Part shown: in pieces, positions 29,729 through 38,686 of the stretch
Position numbering within the stretch: position 1 is the stretch's first letter
Layout of the letters: the number at the start of each line of letters is the position of its first letter
From: RBC074 sp964470555
Lineage (GTDB): Bacteria > Acidobacteriota > Blastocatellia > RBC074
Length of the DNA: 64,000 nt
Direction: 5' to 3'
Assembly (NCBI GenBank): GCA_964470555.1
Contig: CAYYDG010000018.1
Location: forward strand, 1 to 64,000
Program-made: the position numbers and the translations under genes
The notes under the pieces: model-generated
Seen by the model: only the letters and a program-made list of their open reading frames with translations
Told to the model about the DNA's origin: nothing
The model's database searches: none

Positions 29729-30019
29729 ATGAGTTTACAAACCGGGACTTTAGAGATTACTGGACTTACATTCGAGACCTTGGAAGCTCTAAACGACAAA
29801 GCTCGGCGATCTGGCAAGACTGCTGAACAGTATGCTCGCAGATTGATTGAAATCGGAGTTTCCACTGCCGAGACGATGTTGCCAGAAATGACTCTGGATG
29901 AAGCCATGGCGCCATTTAGGCGGCAAATCGAAGAAAGCGGAATTACTGACGAAGAGCTTGACGAAATGTTTCTGGAGGCGCGGAGAGATTATCATCGTGA
30001 ACTCAAGGAGCGTGAATGA
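29729..30019 (+). CDS. RHH/CopG-like antitoxin of a PIN pair
   Basis: 96 residues from MSLQTGTLEI, preceded by AATGGAGGTGAG. The LEITGLTFETLEALNDKARRSGKTAEQYARRLIEIG stretch has the short strand plus two helices of a ribbon-helix-helix DNA-binding domain. The acidic C-terminal half would wrap and block the toxin. The stop codon overlaps the next start (ATGA). Confidence 0.75.
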   Translation: MSLQTGTLEITGLTFETLEALNDKARRSGKTAEQYARRLIEIGVSTAETMLPEMTLDEAMAPFRRQIEESGITDEELDEMFLEARRDYHRELKERE

Positions 30020-30495
30020 GTGCCCAAAAGCCTCGAATCGTCCTTGATTGCATGGTTTTTCTTCAGGCGGCTGCGCGAGAAAAGAGTCCGGCCAGAAGGT
30101 GTTTGCGTCTTGCTGAAGAACATAAAGTGCAACTGTTCATCAGCCGTAAAATCATTGCTGAAGTTCGGGAAGTGCTCTCGCGAGAAAAGATCAGACGGAG
30201 ATTCGATGCTCTTACTGACGAAAGCGTGGCAGTCTTTATAAAACGTGTGTGGCAGGCCGCCGATTTCGTTAGAACCGCTCCCGATCATTTTGATTACAGC
30301 AAACGAGACCCAAAGGATGAGCCATACATCAACCTCGCCATTGAAGTTGCAGCCGATTACCTCGTGAGCCGTGACAATGACCTGCTCGATCTGATGGACT
30401 GGAATCGTGAAGCAGGGCGAGAGTTTCAAAAACGATTTCGATTTCTGCAGATCGTTACCCCAGAAGACTTCTTGAGCAAAATGGACAAGGTTTAG
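30016..30495 (+). CDS. PIN-domain toxin (putative RNase)
   Basis: 159 residues. PIN-family acidic residues are visible: Asp10 in VLDCMVFL, Glu in ISRKIIAEVREVL, and the C-terminal DPKDEPYINLAIEVAADYLVSRDNDLLDL with its Asp cluster. This matches the PIN family 'putative toxin component' subgroup. The 4-bp overlap with the upstream RHH gene shows a coupled toxin-antitoxin operon. Confidence 0.85.
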   Translation: MSAQKPRIVLDCMVFLQAAAREKSPARRCLRLAEEHKVQLFISRKIIAEVREVLSREKIRRRFDALTDESVAVFIKRVWQAADFVRTAPDHFDYSKRDPKDEPYINLAIEVAADYLVSRDNDLLDLMDWNREAGREFQKRFRFLQIVTPEDFLSKMDKV

Positions 30496-30531
30496 CCAAG
30501 CTGATCAGCTAAACAGGCAAGGGGTTTTTGA

Positions 30532-30858
30532 ATGAAAGTTGTTAATAGAATTGATCCACACTTCTTGTACGATATTACTTCATTCATTTGCTCTGTTTCT
30601 ACGGTCGTCATTGTTTCAGTTCTTCTGCTGAGAGCTGCCAATCAACCAGAACCAGAGTCGGGGTTATTCGATCTGCCTCCATACGAACTGATCCAGTTCA
30701 TTTTTATCTGCCCACTAAATCATTTATGCGGACTTCTTTTGGGCGTAGCCAGTTTTGGGTTGCAGCCAAATACAAACGGCATTGGTTTGTGGGCGATGAT
30801 TGTCAGTCTGTTGTTCCTCCTGTTTGATTTCTTTGTCTGGTTCAAATGGACAAGCTGA
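30532..30858 (+). CDS. Small membrane protein, unknown
   Basis: 108 residues with three hydrophobic segments (about 14-33, 53-72 and 84-104). It is not recognised. AAGGGGTTTTTG precedes the ATG. Its end overlaps the ABC ATPase start by 13 bp, suggesting joint transcription with the transporter, but a functional link is not shown. Confidence 0.5.
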   Translation: MKVVNRIDPHFLYDITSFICSVSTVVIVSVLLLRAANQPEPESGLFDLPPYELIQFIFICPLNHLCGLLLGVASFGLQPNTNGIGLWAMIVSLLFLLFDFFVWFKWTS

Positions 30859-31610
30859 TTTCTGTAAACAATCTGCACAAAAACTACGGCGAAGCGGCGG
30901 CGCTGCGAGGCATCAGCTTTGATGTTTCCGTCTCAGAACTGACCGTCATCATCGGGCCGTCGGGTTGTGGCAAGTCTACGTTGCTGCGTTGCCTGAACGG
31001 GCTGGAGTTGTTTGACAGTGGCAGCGTTCGCATTGGCGAGCACGAATTGAAGATGAACGGAGCTTCGCAGCATCACCTGCCCTCTCATCTGAATGCCCAG
31101 CTTCGGCATTTGCGCGAAGAAGTCGGAATGGTGTTTCAGAGCTTCAATCTGTTTCCGCATTTGACCGTGCTGGAAAATGCTGTGTTGGCTCCAACCGTCG
31201 TCAAAAAGGTTTCCCGGCAGGAAGCGGAAGAACAGGCGCGAACCTTGCTGACCAAAGTCGGCTTGAAAGATCGAATGGAGTATTACCCTTCGCAGCTTTC
31301 CGGCGGTCAGCAGCAACGAGCCGCCATTGCGCGCGCGCTGGCGATGTCGCCGAAAGTCATGCTGTATGACGAACCGACTTCGGCGCTCGATCCTTCGTTG
31401 GTTGGCGAAGTGCTGAGCATCATGCGGCAGCTCGATGACGAAGGCATGACGCAAGTCGTCGTCACGCACGAAATGAAATTCGCCCGCGACGTCGCCGACA
31501 AAGTTCTGGTGTTAAGCGAAGGCGAGTTGATCGAAAGCGACTCGCCCGATGTGATTTTCACTTCGCCAACAGACGAGCGGACGCGAGAGTTTTTGCGGAG
31601 GTATCTGTGA
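30846..31610 (+). CDS. Polar amino-acid ABC transporter ATP-binding protein
   Basis: 254 residues. Walker A GPSGCGKST near residue 39, Q-loop FQSFNLFPHLTV, signature LSGGQQQRAAIARAL near 153, Walker B VMLYDEPTSALDP and the His switch VVTHEMKFA are all present. It is closest in pattern to the GlnQ/HisP group that serves glutamine, glutamate or general polar amino-acid uptake. It overlaps the next gene, which supplies both binding protein and permease. Confidence 0.95.
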   Translation: MDKLISVNNLHKNYGEAAALRGISFDVSVSELTVIIGPSGCGKSTLLRCLNGLELFDSGSVRIGEHELKMNGASQHHLPSHLNAQLRHLREEVGMVFQSFNLFPHLTVLENAVLAPTVVKKVSRQEAEEQARTLLTKVGLKDRMEYYPSQLSGGQQQRAAIARALAMSPKVMLYDEPTSALDPSLVGEVLSIMRQLDDEGMTQVVVTHEMKFARDVADKVLVLSEGELIESDSPDVIFTSPTDERTREFLRRYL

Positions 31611-33463
31611 TGAATCAAAGAGGTTGGCCACAGAGCCACAGAGCCACAGAGAGATTTGAAAAGACCGGATTGCCCCTTCGCCAGTTCGCCGCGTTAGCGG
31701 CGTTTGAATTTAGCCGTGGGTTTTCAACCCACGGAAGGCTTGGATTTTTATTTCTCGTCGCGTCAGCGACGATTGAACTCAGCCGTCGCTACGCGACGCG
31801 AAAGCTGTTTTTGCGTTACCCGGCGTTGAAACGCCGGGCTAAAGTCAGCCGCCGCTCTGCGGCGAAGAATTGGCCAGGCAATCACACCTCAGAATGGTTC
31901 CGATCTTGTTTCAAATTTATCGCTCTGTGCCTCTGTGTCTCTGTGGCAATGACTGTCTCTGCTCACGCGCAAGACCTGCGTTGGGGAGGCGATGCGGAAG
32001 GCGGCGCGCCTTATCTGTTGCCTGATCCGAAAAATCCTCGTCGCATCATCGGCTTTGAAATTGATTTGATGGACTCGCTGGGAAAACAGCTCAAACGAAA
32101 GTCTGTGTTTGTCCAAAACCAATGGGATGGATTGATTCCCGGATTGCAACGCGGCAGTTACGAACTGGCGGTCAACGGCATTGAAATCACCGACGACCGC
32201 AAGGAGCAGGTCAACTTTTCGATTCCTTACTACGTCTGTGGGGAACAACTCAGCGTTCGCGCCACGGAAAATTCGATCAATTCGATTGCCGATCTGAAAG
32301 GCAAAACCGTCGGCACGTTGAAATTTTCGCTGGCGCATCGGTTGCTCGAACAAGCCAAAAAAGATTTCAACGGCGCGCTGGAAATTCGCAGCTACGAAAA
32401 TCAAAACAATCCTTATGACGATTTGACCAATGGCCGGTTGCAAGCCGTGTTGATGGATTGGCCGATTGCCGTTTATTACTCCAAACCGAATCCGAAGCTA
32501 AAGTTCACCGGCGCAATCATCGGCGAAATGCAATACGGAATAGCCGTTCGCAAAGACGACGCGGAGTTGCTGAAGCAAGTCAACGAAGCTCTGCTGGCGC
32601 TGATTCGCTCTGGCGAATTGAAAGCGATTTACGACAAGTGGGGAATCTGGAACGACGAAACCGACAAGCTCTTTGCCAAGCTCAGCCAGCCGGAACAGAA
32701 AAGCGACGCGCTGGCCGAATTCACACAGACGGTTTCGGCCAAGCTGACGTGGCGCGAGAGGTTGAAACGTTATTGGGGATATTTGCCTGCGCTGCTGTTC
32801 GTCGGCGCGCCGATGACGTTGCTGATTTCTGTTTTGGGCATGGCGTTGGCGATTGCGTTTGGATTGGCGCTGGCGCTGGTCAATTTGTATGCGCCGCAGC
32901 CGTTTTCGTGGTTGGCGCGTGCTTACGTCGAATTGTTTCGCGGGACGCCGTTGTTGATTCAGTTGTATTTGATCTTTTACGGTCTGCCGAATATCGGAAT
33001 CCGCTTGTCACCGATTGTCGCGGCAGTTATCGGCTTGGGATTGAACTACGCCGCTTACGAAGCGGAAAACTATCGCGCAGGCATTCAGGCAATTCCGCGC
33101 GGACAGATGGAAGCGGCGTTGAGTTTGGGAATGACTCGCTGGCAATCATTGCGGCACATCATCGTCCCGCAAGCCATGCGGCTGGTGATTCCTCCGGTGA
33201 CGAACGATTTCATCGCGCTGTTCAAAGATTCTTCAATTGTTTCAGTCATCACGATGGTCGAATTGACGAAAGTCTACGGCCAATTGGCGGCGACTTATTA
33301 CGATTACATCGGCGCGGGAATTCTGACGGCGGCGATTTACTTTTTGATGGGGTTGCCGTTTGTCAGGCTGGCGCGGTGGGCTGAAAACCGTTTGGCGACT
33401 GATAAACGAGTCGTCACGACCTCGAAAAAACGCTGGCTCGGCGTTGGAGCCAAACCAGTTTAG
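31607..33463 (+). CDS. Amino-acid ABC transporter fused binding protein-permease, with repeat-derived N-terminus
   Basis: The frame starts with GTG 31607/ATG 31610 overlapping the ATPase stop. Residues 1-113 are translated from a composite repeat (31628-31946) and have no family likeness. From about residue 100 a signal-like segment FKFIALCLCVSVAMTVSAHA appears. A solute-binding domain covers about 123-345 (DLRWGGDAEGG, GFEIDLMDSLGK, NSINSIADLKGKTVGTL). The permease follows, with several TM helices from about 385 and the EAA loop EAALSLGMTRW near 503. Such fusions are known among GlnP-type importers. The true start is unclear; a downstream ATG at 31950 would lack a signal peptide. Confidence 0.85.
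   Translation: MMNQRGWPQSHRATERFEKTGLPLRQFAALAAFEFSRGFSTHGRLGFLFLVASATIELSRRYATRKLFLRYPALKRRAKVSRRSAAKNWPGNHTSEWFRSCFKFIALCLCVSVAMTVSAHAQDLRWGGDAEGGAPYLLPDPKNPRRIIGFEIDLMDSLGKQLKRKSVFVQNQWDGLIPGLQRGSYELAVNGIEITDDRKEQVNFSIPYYVCGEQLSVRATENSINSIADLKGKTVGTLKFSLAHRLLEQAKKDFNGALEIRSYENQNNPYDDLTNGRLQAVLMDWPIAVYYSKPNPKLKFTGAIIGEMQYGIAVRKDDAELLKQVNEALLALIRSGELKAIYDKWGIWNDETDKLFAKLSQPEQKSDALAEFTQTVSAKLTWRERLKRYWGYLPALLFVGAPMTLLISVLGMALAIAFGLALALVNLYAPQPFSWLARAYVELFRGTPLLIQLYLIFYGLPNIGIRLSPIVAAVIGLGLNYAAYEAENYRAGIQAIPRGQMEAALSLGMTRWQSLRHIIVPQAMRLVIPPVTNDFIALFKDSSIVSVITMVELTKVYGQLAATYYDYIGAGILTAAIYFLMGLPFVRLARWAENRLATDKRVVTTSKKRWLGVGAKPV
31628..31946. mobile_element. Composite repeat: CCACAGAG-arm inverted repeat enclosing six hairpins
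   Basis: The left arm 31628-31651 is three exact tandem copies of CCACAGAG; the right arm 31923-31946 is three facing CTCTGTG units. Between them lie six palindromes: 31687-31702, 31714-31734, 31756-31771, 31784-31798, 31819-31838 and 31850-31864. They form three pairs, each pair separated by an about 11-nt spacer of the type TTTGAATTTAG/ATTGAACTCAG/GCTAAAGTCAG. The reading frame of the ABC gene runs through all 319 bp without a stop. No transposase is present. Confidence 0.85.
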
Positions 33464-33466
33464 GTT

Positions 33467-34423
33467 TCAGCCTGAAGATTTAGCAGCCCACGAAAATGCG
33501 AGTTGGGACTCTTCATCCCGATGAGTCTCGTAATCAGCCACTGGGCGTTCGAGTATTTCTCCGGTGAAACCGGAGTAAAGTTTTGCCAGTCGTGGTACTG
33601 CTTCACGGGCAAGCCGGAAATACTCTTCATCAACTTCGATCCCAATGGATTTATAGCCAATGCTGGTTGCCGCGGCTACAGTTGAACCAGAACCCATAAA
33701 TGGGTCAACGATTACGCCTTCGCCCAAAGGTAGTAGAGACCTGACCAAAATACGAAGGAAGTGTTGAGGCTTGAGGCACGGATGATCGGCAATCTGTTCT
33801 TCGATTTTTGGAGTTTTGCCGCTCATTATTACTTCAGGGAATGGTTTGCTTTCAGCCAGTCGTCTCAGACCACCTGTTTTCCATTTTCTTAAATTGGCAG
33901 CGACAGTTTCTTCACTGATTGGTTTCCTGAAAAGCATCCACGGTTCGTAATTACCTTTCGGAGTCACACACACATCAGGGAATTCCCGCTCGGCGTTTTT
34001 GGGACGATCTCCGCCACGAAAGCCTTGATAGAGCCTCATTATTGCTCCTCGTACTTCAAAACCTGATTGCGCCAGGGCTCCCTGAACAAGATGTTGCAGG
34101 ATCGGGTGTCCAGCAATCACCACATGGCCACCGGGAACGAGAACTCGTAAAACTTCAATCCCCCAAATAATGAAGAACTCGGCCAAAGTTTTTTGTTGCT
34201 CAGGGGTAAGAACTGTAAAACGTGGCAAAGGCGCTCTCTGGCTACCGTTTAGCTTAGGCGGCAATCTCCAAATGCCACCGCGCCCAGCCCGGAGTTTTTC
34301 CAACTCACGAGGAGAAAACTCGATCAACCCATAAGGCGGGTCTGTGCAGACGGCGTGAATTGAGTTTTCCGGCTCAGCGCGCAGCCAGTCCATGCAATCT
34401 TGATGAAAAAGTTGGTATGTCAT
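33467..34423 (-). CDS. Site-specific DNA methyltransferase (beta-class, N6A/N4C)
   Basis: 318 residues. The catalytic motif IV DPPYG is at 28-32 and the cofactor motif I FMGSGST at 242-248, the order of beta-class amino-methyltransferases, with the target-recognition region between them. Transfers a methyl group to adenine N6 or cytosine N4 in a specific site to protect the host from the nuclease encoded divergently at 34472. The two genes are 48 bp apart, so expression is likely coordinated through that short region. It converges closely with the ABC permease (3-bp gap). Confidence 0.9.
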   Translation of the reverse strand: MTYQLFHQDCMDWLRAEPENSIHAVCTDPPYGLIEFSPRELEKLRAGRGGIWRLPPKLNGSQRAPLPRFTVLTPEQQKTLAEFFIIWGIEVLRVLVPGGHVVIAGHPILQHLVQGALAQSGFEVRGAIMRLYQGFRGGDRPKNAEREFPDVCVTPKGNYEPWMLFRKPISEETVAANLRKWKTGGLRRLAESKPFPEVIMSGKTPKIEEQIADHPCLKPQHFLRILVRSLLPLGEGVIVDPFMGSGSTVAAATSIGYKSIGIEVDEEYFRLAREAVPRLAKLYSGFTGEILERPVADYETHRDEESQLAFSWAAKSSG

Positions 34424-34471
34424 GGTGATTCAACTATAGGCGAAAGACATTCTGACATAAGGCAAACCGTC

Positions 34472-35368
34472 ATGGATGCAAAGAAAGTGATTGGTCAATA
34501 CGTTCGCCGCTTGCGTGAGGAAAAGAATCTTTCTCAAGACCAATTGGCGAGTTTGAGCGGTATTTCTTATCAATATCTCTCAGGCGTGGAAAACGGCAGA
34601 GAGAACTTCAGCATAGGAGTTCTGGAAGCAATAGGCCGTTCTCTTGGCATGGATCTTGTCAGATTGATAACTCTCGCTTTTGCCTCAGAAGCCGGTAATT
34701 CCCAACCTACTGTCAAACGCGAATACTTTCGACGCGGTGTGCCATTGCCTAAACCGCTGACGATTGAGCATCTAACGAACGCTCTGAATGAAACGCAGCG
34801 AGTGATTTTTATGATAAATGCAGCGCTGACTTCGATTGGAGCGCGTCCGCTATCGGGTTATGTCCAAGGCAATAATTTTAGCGGATTGGTTTCAAACATC
34901 CTTTGCGATTCTTTCTCGCAACTCACGCCTTTCAAACATAACTCGCACCAGGCGTATCCTGATCTGGTTGCCACAGAGCCGAAAACTAAAGAGCAAATCG
35001 GGTTAGAAGTGAAGACCACCATTCAAATCGGCAAAGGCGGAGAAAGCCATAATGGGCACTCAGGTTGGCACTTGATCGGGTGCTTTCAAATCCTCCCGGA
35101 AACCGGAAACATTCAATTTGTTCACGTGATGTTTGCAATTTTGAATGGCCATCAATCCGAAGAGTCAGACTGGACTTACGTCGGTAGCAAAGTAAACACA
35201 GAAACTGGAAGTCGTCGAACTGAAACTTACAACACCAACCTTTACGGACTGACCAAACTCAGAGACGGTTCAGCCTACCTGGATCCGACTGTGGTTGAAT
35301 ATAGTCGCTGGCGACAAATGAGAAGAGATCAAATGCCCGATTATTCGATTTTCAACTCTACACCGTGA
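34472..35368 (+). CDS. XRE-HTH fused to PD-(D/E)XK restriction endonuclease
   Basis: 298 residues from ATG 34472; the longer frame to 34400 overlaps the methyltransferase. Residues 8-62 form an XRE helix-turn-helix (LREEKNLSQDQLASLSG, ISYQYLSGVENG). The C-terminal domain carries a nuclease core: Pro163-Asp164 in YPDLVAT and Glu179-Val-Lys181 in GLEVKTT. Both features with a divergent methyltransferase identify a type II R-M system in which the controller is fused to the nuclease. Natural C-R fusions have been reported but are uncommon. A direct repeat of GACAT lies upstream at 34446-34457. The 3' end overlaps the convergent AtuA-like gene by 11 bp. Confidence 0.8.
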   Translation: MDAKKVIGQYVRRLREEKNLSQDQLASLSGISYQYLSGVENGRENFSIGVLEAIGRSLGMDLVRLITLAFASEAGNSQPTVKREYFRRGVPLPKPLTIEHLTNALNETQRVIFMINAALTSIGARPLSGYVQGNNFSGLVSNILCDSFSQLTPFKHNSHQAYPDLVATEPKTKEQIGLEVKTTIQIGKGGESHNGHSGWHLIGCFQILPETGNIQFVHVMFAILNGHQSEESDWTYVGSKVNTETGSRRTETYNTNLYGLTKLRDGSAYLDPTVVEYSRWRQMRRDQMPDYSIFNSTP

Positions 35369-36722
35369 TGACTTCGACTTTGGGAGCAACCGAAGATTTG
35401 GGAATCAACGCAGGCCAGTACGCGACGACTTCTTCGACTTTCGGACGACCTCCGCCGAAGCCAGTCACCGTCGGCGGGCCGCTCAAAGCCAGCGGGGCGA
35501 TTTCTTTCGTAAAGCGATCCACGGCGTTTTTATCTTTGGAACGAACGCCGACGCGCAGCATCACTTCGGCAATGTCGGGCGAAGGTTCGCCGCCCAATCC
35601 TTCGTGCGTGGCGTTGACGCCGATGTATTGCGAGAGCATTTCGTCGAAGGTCAGGCCGATTGATTCCAACCTTTTTCGCAACGTGAAATCCGCGACTTTT
35701 GCCTTTTGGTAGGCATCCGGCCAGGCGTAAATCAATCCGCCGACGGCTTTGAACCCATCGTAAAAACTGATCGAAACCTTGTAACTGTCGGTAGCCGCTT
35801 TGCCTGTGATGCCCGAAACGCGCACTCGATTTTCGCCATCGGCTGCCAGGTTGATTGAAGTGAAATCGGCTATGCAATCCGGCGTGATGTAATTTTTCGG
35901 ATCGCCCATTTCATACATCAACTGTTCGGTGACGGTGGCGATGCTGACGCGGCCTCCGGTGTTCGAATGTTTGGTGACGACAAAGCTGCCATCTTCGCTG
36001 GCTTCGACAATCGGATAACCGATGTTCCAGAAGTCAGGAATCGTCTGCCAGTCCACTTGATGATTGCCGCCGGTGGCTTGCGCGCCGCATTCGATGATGT
36101 GGCCGGCGATGGTTCCTGCCGAAAGATGATTCCAGTCGTCCAGCTTCCATCCAAATTCGTGAATCATCGGGCCGAGCGTCAAACCTGTGTCGGTGCAACG
36201 TCCTGTGACGACGATCTGCGCGCCTTGCGCCAGGGCTTCGGCAATCGGCGCGGCTCCGAAATAGACGTTGGCGCTGGCCACGCGATCCCGAATTACCGAA
36301 AGCGGTTCGCCGGTTTCCATGTTTTCCAGGCCGATGCCGTTGGCGATGAATTCATCCAGCCTGTCCATAATGTCATCGCCCGCCACGACGCCGATTTTGA
36401 CTTTGCCGGACAAGCCCAAACGTTTGACGACTTCGGTCAATCCGGCGACACACGCTTGCGGATTGACGCCGCCCGCGTTGGCGACAATCTTGATGTTTTG
36501 GTCCAGGCATTTCGGCAAGACGCGCGCGACGACTTGCAAAAAGTCGCGCGCGTAGCCGGCATTCGGATCGCGCGAACGCATTTTCTGCATGATGGACATC
36601 GTGATTTCGGCCAGATAATCCAGCGTCAGGTAATCAATTGGGCCGCGCTCCACCAGATGAATTGGCGCTTCCAGCCAATCGCCCCAATAACCTTGCCCGT
36701 TGGCAATCTTGATCGTTTTCAT
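35358..36722 (-). CDS. AtuA-like protein (DUF1446, acyclic terpene utilization family)
   Basis: 454 residues. Full-length DUF1446 pattern: GQGYWGDWLEAP, DYLTLDYLAEITMSIM, IVANAGGVNPQACV, VTGRCTDTGLTLGPM and EHPAYWPA-like C-terminal blocks. In pseudomonads AtuA acts in citronellol/geraniol catabolism; in other phyla the family accompanies acyl-CoA metabolism and its reaction is not established. Cytosolic. The upstream amidase on the same strand is separated by a tandem repeat element, so cotranscription is possible. Confidence 0.85.
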   Translation of the reverse strand: MKTIKIANGQGYWGDWLEAPIHLVERGPIDYLTLDYLAEITMSIMQKMRSRDPNAGYARDFLQVVARVLPKCLDQNIKIVANAGGVNPQACVAGLTEVVKRLGLSGKVKIGVVAGDDIMDRLDEFIANGIGLENMETGEPLSVIRDRVASANVYFGAAPIAEALAQGAQIVVTGRCTDTGLTLGPMIHEFGWKLDDWNHLSAGTIAGHIIECGAQATGGNHQVDWQTIPDFWNIGYPIVEASEDGSFVVTKHSNTGGRVSIATVTEQLMYEMGDPKNYITPDCIADFTSINLAADGENRVRVSGITGKAATDSYKVSISFYDGFKAVGGLIYAWPDAYQKAKVADFTLRKRLESIGLTFDEMLSQYIGVNATHEGLGGEPSPDIAEVMLRVGVRSKDKNAVDRFTKEIAPLALSGPPTVTGFGGGRPKVEEVVAYWPALIPKSSVAPKVEVITV

Positions 36723-36742
36723 TGTTCTCTCCTAAAAGTGAA

Positions 36743-36798
36743 GCCGCAGATTTACGCAGATATTCGCGGATCAGCGTTTATCGGCGTTGATCTGCGGC
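36743..36798. repeat. CGCAGAT-type tandem-unit element with inverted ends
   Basis: Three 10-mer-spaced copies of CGCAGAT/CGCGGAT from 36746. The outer GCCGCAGAT (36743-36751) pairs with ATCTGCGGC (36790-36798), and a nested GATCAGCG/CGTTGATC pairing is also possible. It lies between the amidase stop and the AtuA-like start. Confidence 0.8.
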
Positions 36799-36804
36799 GA
36801 CAAT

Positions 36805-38340
36805 TCAAGCTGCGAAAACCGCCGGACGTTTTTTGGCCCAGGGGTTGGCCACTTCCAGTTCATAGGCCAGATGCAGCAACGTCGCTTCGCCGCCGCGCCA
36901 GGCAGCGAACTGGCTGCCGATGGGCAGATTGTCCTTCGTCCAATATAACGGCAACGAAATCGCCGGAGTCCCGCAAGCGTTGTGCAGCGGCGTGTAGGCG
37001 ACTTCGTCAACTACACGCGCCAGCAAGGTTTCAAAATCCAGCGTCGGCGCGTGATAACCAAGCTTGTACGGCGGAATGCGCAACACAGGCGAAAGAATCA
37101 CATCGAATTTCTTGAACAAATCTTCGAGCGCGGTTGCCGCTTCGTTGAAGGCTTTGGTGGCGCGACCTACGGTCTGGAACAAACCGCGTTTGCGTCCCAG
37201 TTCCATCATCCCAATCGTCCACGGTTCCAGCACGTCTTCGCGGTTGACGCCTTTGCCCAACATGGCTTCGATTTCGGCGTCCAACCCGACGGTTCCAGCC
37301 GCCCAATAACCCAGAAATGCGTCCGTGACTTCCTGACCGTTGATCGGCAATTTGATTTCTTCGACGTTGTGTTTCAGCGATTCGCAAAGTTTGGCCGTCG
37401 CGCGAATGGCTTTTTCAACTTCGGGATCGGCTTTTTTGCCATTCACGCCCTCCAACACCAACGCGATCTTCAGCCGTTTAGACGATGGCGCGGTAATCAA
37501 TCCGACCGGCGGCAATTTGTCGTTGGTTTTATTTTCGACCAAATCCAGAAACGCCGCGGTATCGCGCACCGTGCGGCTGACGCATAAATCGTTGGCGATG
37601 CCTACGACATCGTTTGCCATTCCGCCGCTGGTGAACATGGTGATTTCACGGCGGCGCGTCGGTTTCAATCCGACCAAACCATTTTGACAAGCCGGAATGC
37701 GAATCGAACCGCCTCCATCGTTGGCGTGCGCCAGCGGAACAATGCCTGCCGCAACCGCTGCCGCCGAACCTCCGCTGGAACCGCCCGTCGTGTATTCGGG
37801 ATTCCACGGATTGCGCGAAGCTCCGTGCAAAACGGGTTCAGTGGTTTCGATCAAACCGAATTCGGGAGCATTGGTGATGCCGACGAAAATGAATCCGGCT
37901 TGTTCCATTTTGGCGGTGAACGGCGAATTGGCTTTGTGCAGGCGTCCGTGTTTGGCGATGGCGCGCGCGTACAACCGCGAACCGAAATCAATGTCAGCGT
38001 CTTTGTATTCCGCCAGATTTTTCAGCAGCACGGGAACTCCGGCAAACGCGCCGCTGTTGAGTGGCTGTTTGGCTTTCGCGCGAGCTTTTTCGACATCGAA
38101 ATTTTTGATCAGCACGAGGTTGAGTTTGGGATTGATGCGCTCAATGCGTTTCAACGTGTCTTCGACAAGTTCGAGCGGCGTGATCTGTTTTTTTCGGATC
38201 AGCATCGCCAAGCCTACTGCGTCATATCCTGCCAGTTCGGACGAACGCAATTTGGTTTGGGCGTGGAGCAGGGAACTGCCAGCCGCCGCAATTACCAGCG
38301 AAGCCGATTGCTTCAGGATTTCTCTGCGTGAAACAGTCAT
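36805..38340 (-). CDS. Exported amidase (amidase-signature family)
   Basis: About 511 residues from the ATG at 38340, chosen for the TAGGAG ribosome site; the longer frame reaches 38394. The N-terminus SRREILKQSASLVIAAAGSSLL is a Tat/Sec-like signal. The amidase signature GGSSGGSAAAVAAG near residue 180 supplies the Ser-cisSer pair, with the catalytic Lys in PVLLKNLAEY upstream. Hydrolyses an amide to acid and ammonia; substrate unknown. No repeat or operon partner other than the AtuA-like gene downstream. Confidence 0.9.
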   Translation of the reverse strand: MTVSRREILKQSASLVIAAAGSSLLHAQTKLRSSELAGYDAVGLAMLIRKKQITPLELVEDTLKRIERINPKLNLVLIKNFDVEKARAKAKQPLNSGAFAGVPVLLKNLAEYKDADIDFGSRLYARAIAKHGRLHKANSPFTAKMEQAGFIFVGITNAPEFGLIETTEPVLHGASRNPWNPEYTTGGSSGGSAAAVAAGIVPLAHANDGGGSIRIPACQNGLVGLKPTRRREITMFTSGGMANDVVGIANDLCVSRTVRDTAAFLDLVENKTNDKLPPVGLITAPSSKRLKIALVLEGVNGKKADPEVEKAIRATAKLCESLKHNVEEIKLPINGQEVTDAFLGYWAAGTVGLDAEIEAMLGKGVNREDVLEPWTIGMMELGRKRGLFQTVGRATKAFNEAATALEDLFKKFDVILSPVLRIPPYKLGYHAPTLDFETLLARVVDEVAYTPLHNACGTPAISLPLYWTKDNLPIGSQFAAWRGGEATLLHLAYELEVANPWAKKRPAVFAA

Positions 38341-38463
38341 TCGGAATCTCCTACGGGTCATGGGGTTTGAATGCGTTGACGCCGATTCAACCATGCCAGG
38401 CGAACAGACGCCAAGAGGTTGCGGAAAAGTTTTGACTTTGTTGCGGGGAAAACCGGTGAGAGT

Positions 38464-38685
38464 TTAGTTCGATTCTTCGGCGGGTTTGGAACGGAATGCG
38501 TCTTTTAACAGCAGGTACAGAATCACAGCCAGCACGGACAGGAACAGAACAAAGACTATGATTTTGACCAGACCGAAAATCGTCATGGCGATGAGCAAGC
38601 CGCGTCGCACGCTTTCCGTTACCAAAAACAACGTCGTGACGATGGAAGCGATGGTTGCAATCAGTTTGAAAATCCAGACAAACAT
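38464..38685 (-). CDS. Small two-helix membrane protein
   Basis: 73 residues from MFVWIFKLIATI with two long hydrophobic helices (about 4-24 and 29-60) and a short charged tail. It is not recognised beyond that. Its ATG sits one base after the stop of the DUF4097 gene, so translation is probably coupled and it belongs to the ECF sigma operon. Confidence 0.7.
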   Translation of the reverse strand: MFVWIFKLIATIASIVTTLFLVTESVRRGLLIAMTIFGLVKIIVFVLFLSVLAVILYLLLKDAFRSKPAEESN

Positions 38686-38686
38686 T

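Noticed and set aside
36743..36798. CRISPR array
   Set aside because: Units are 10 bp without spacers and there are no cas genes; the same holds for every tandem-unit element in the window.
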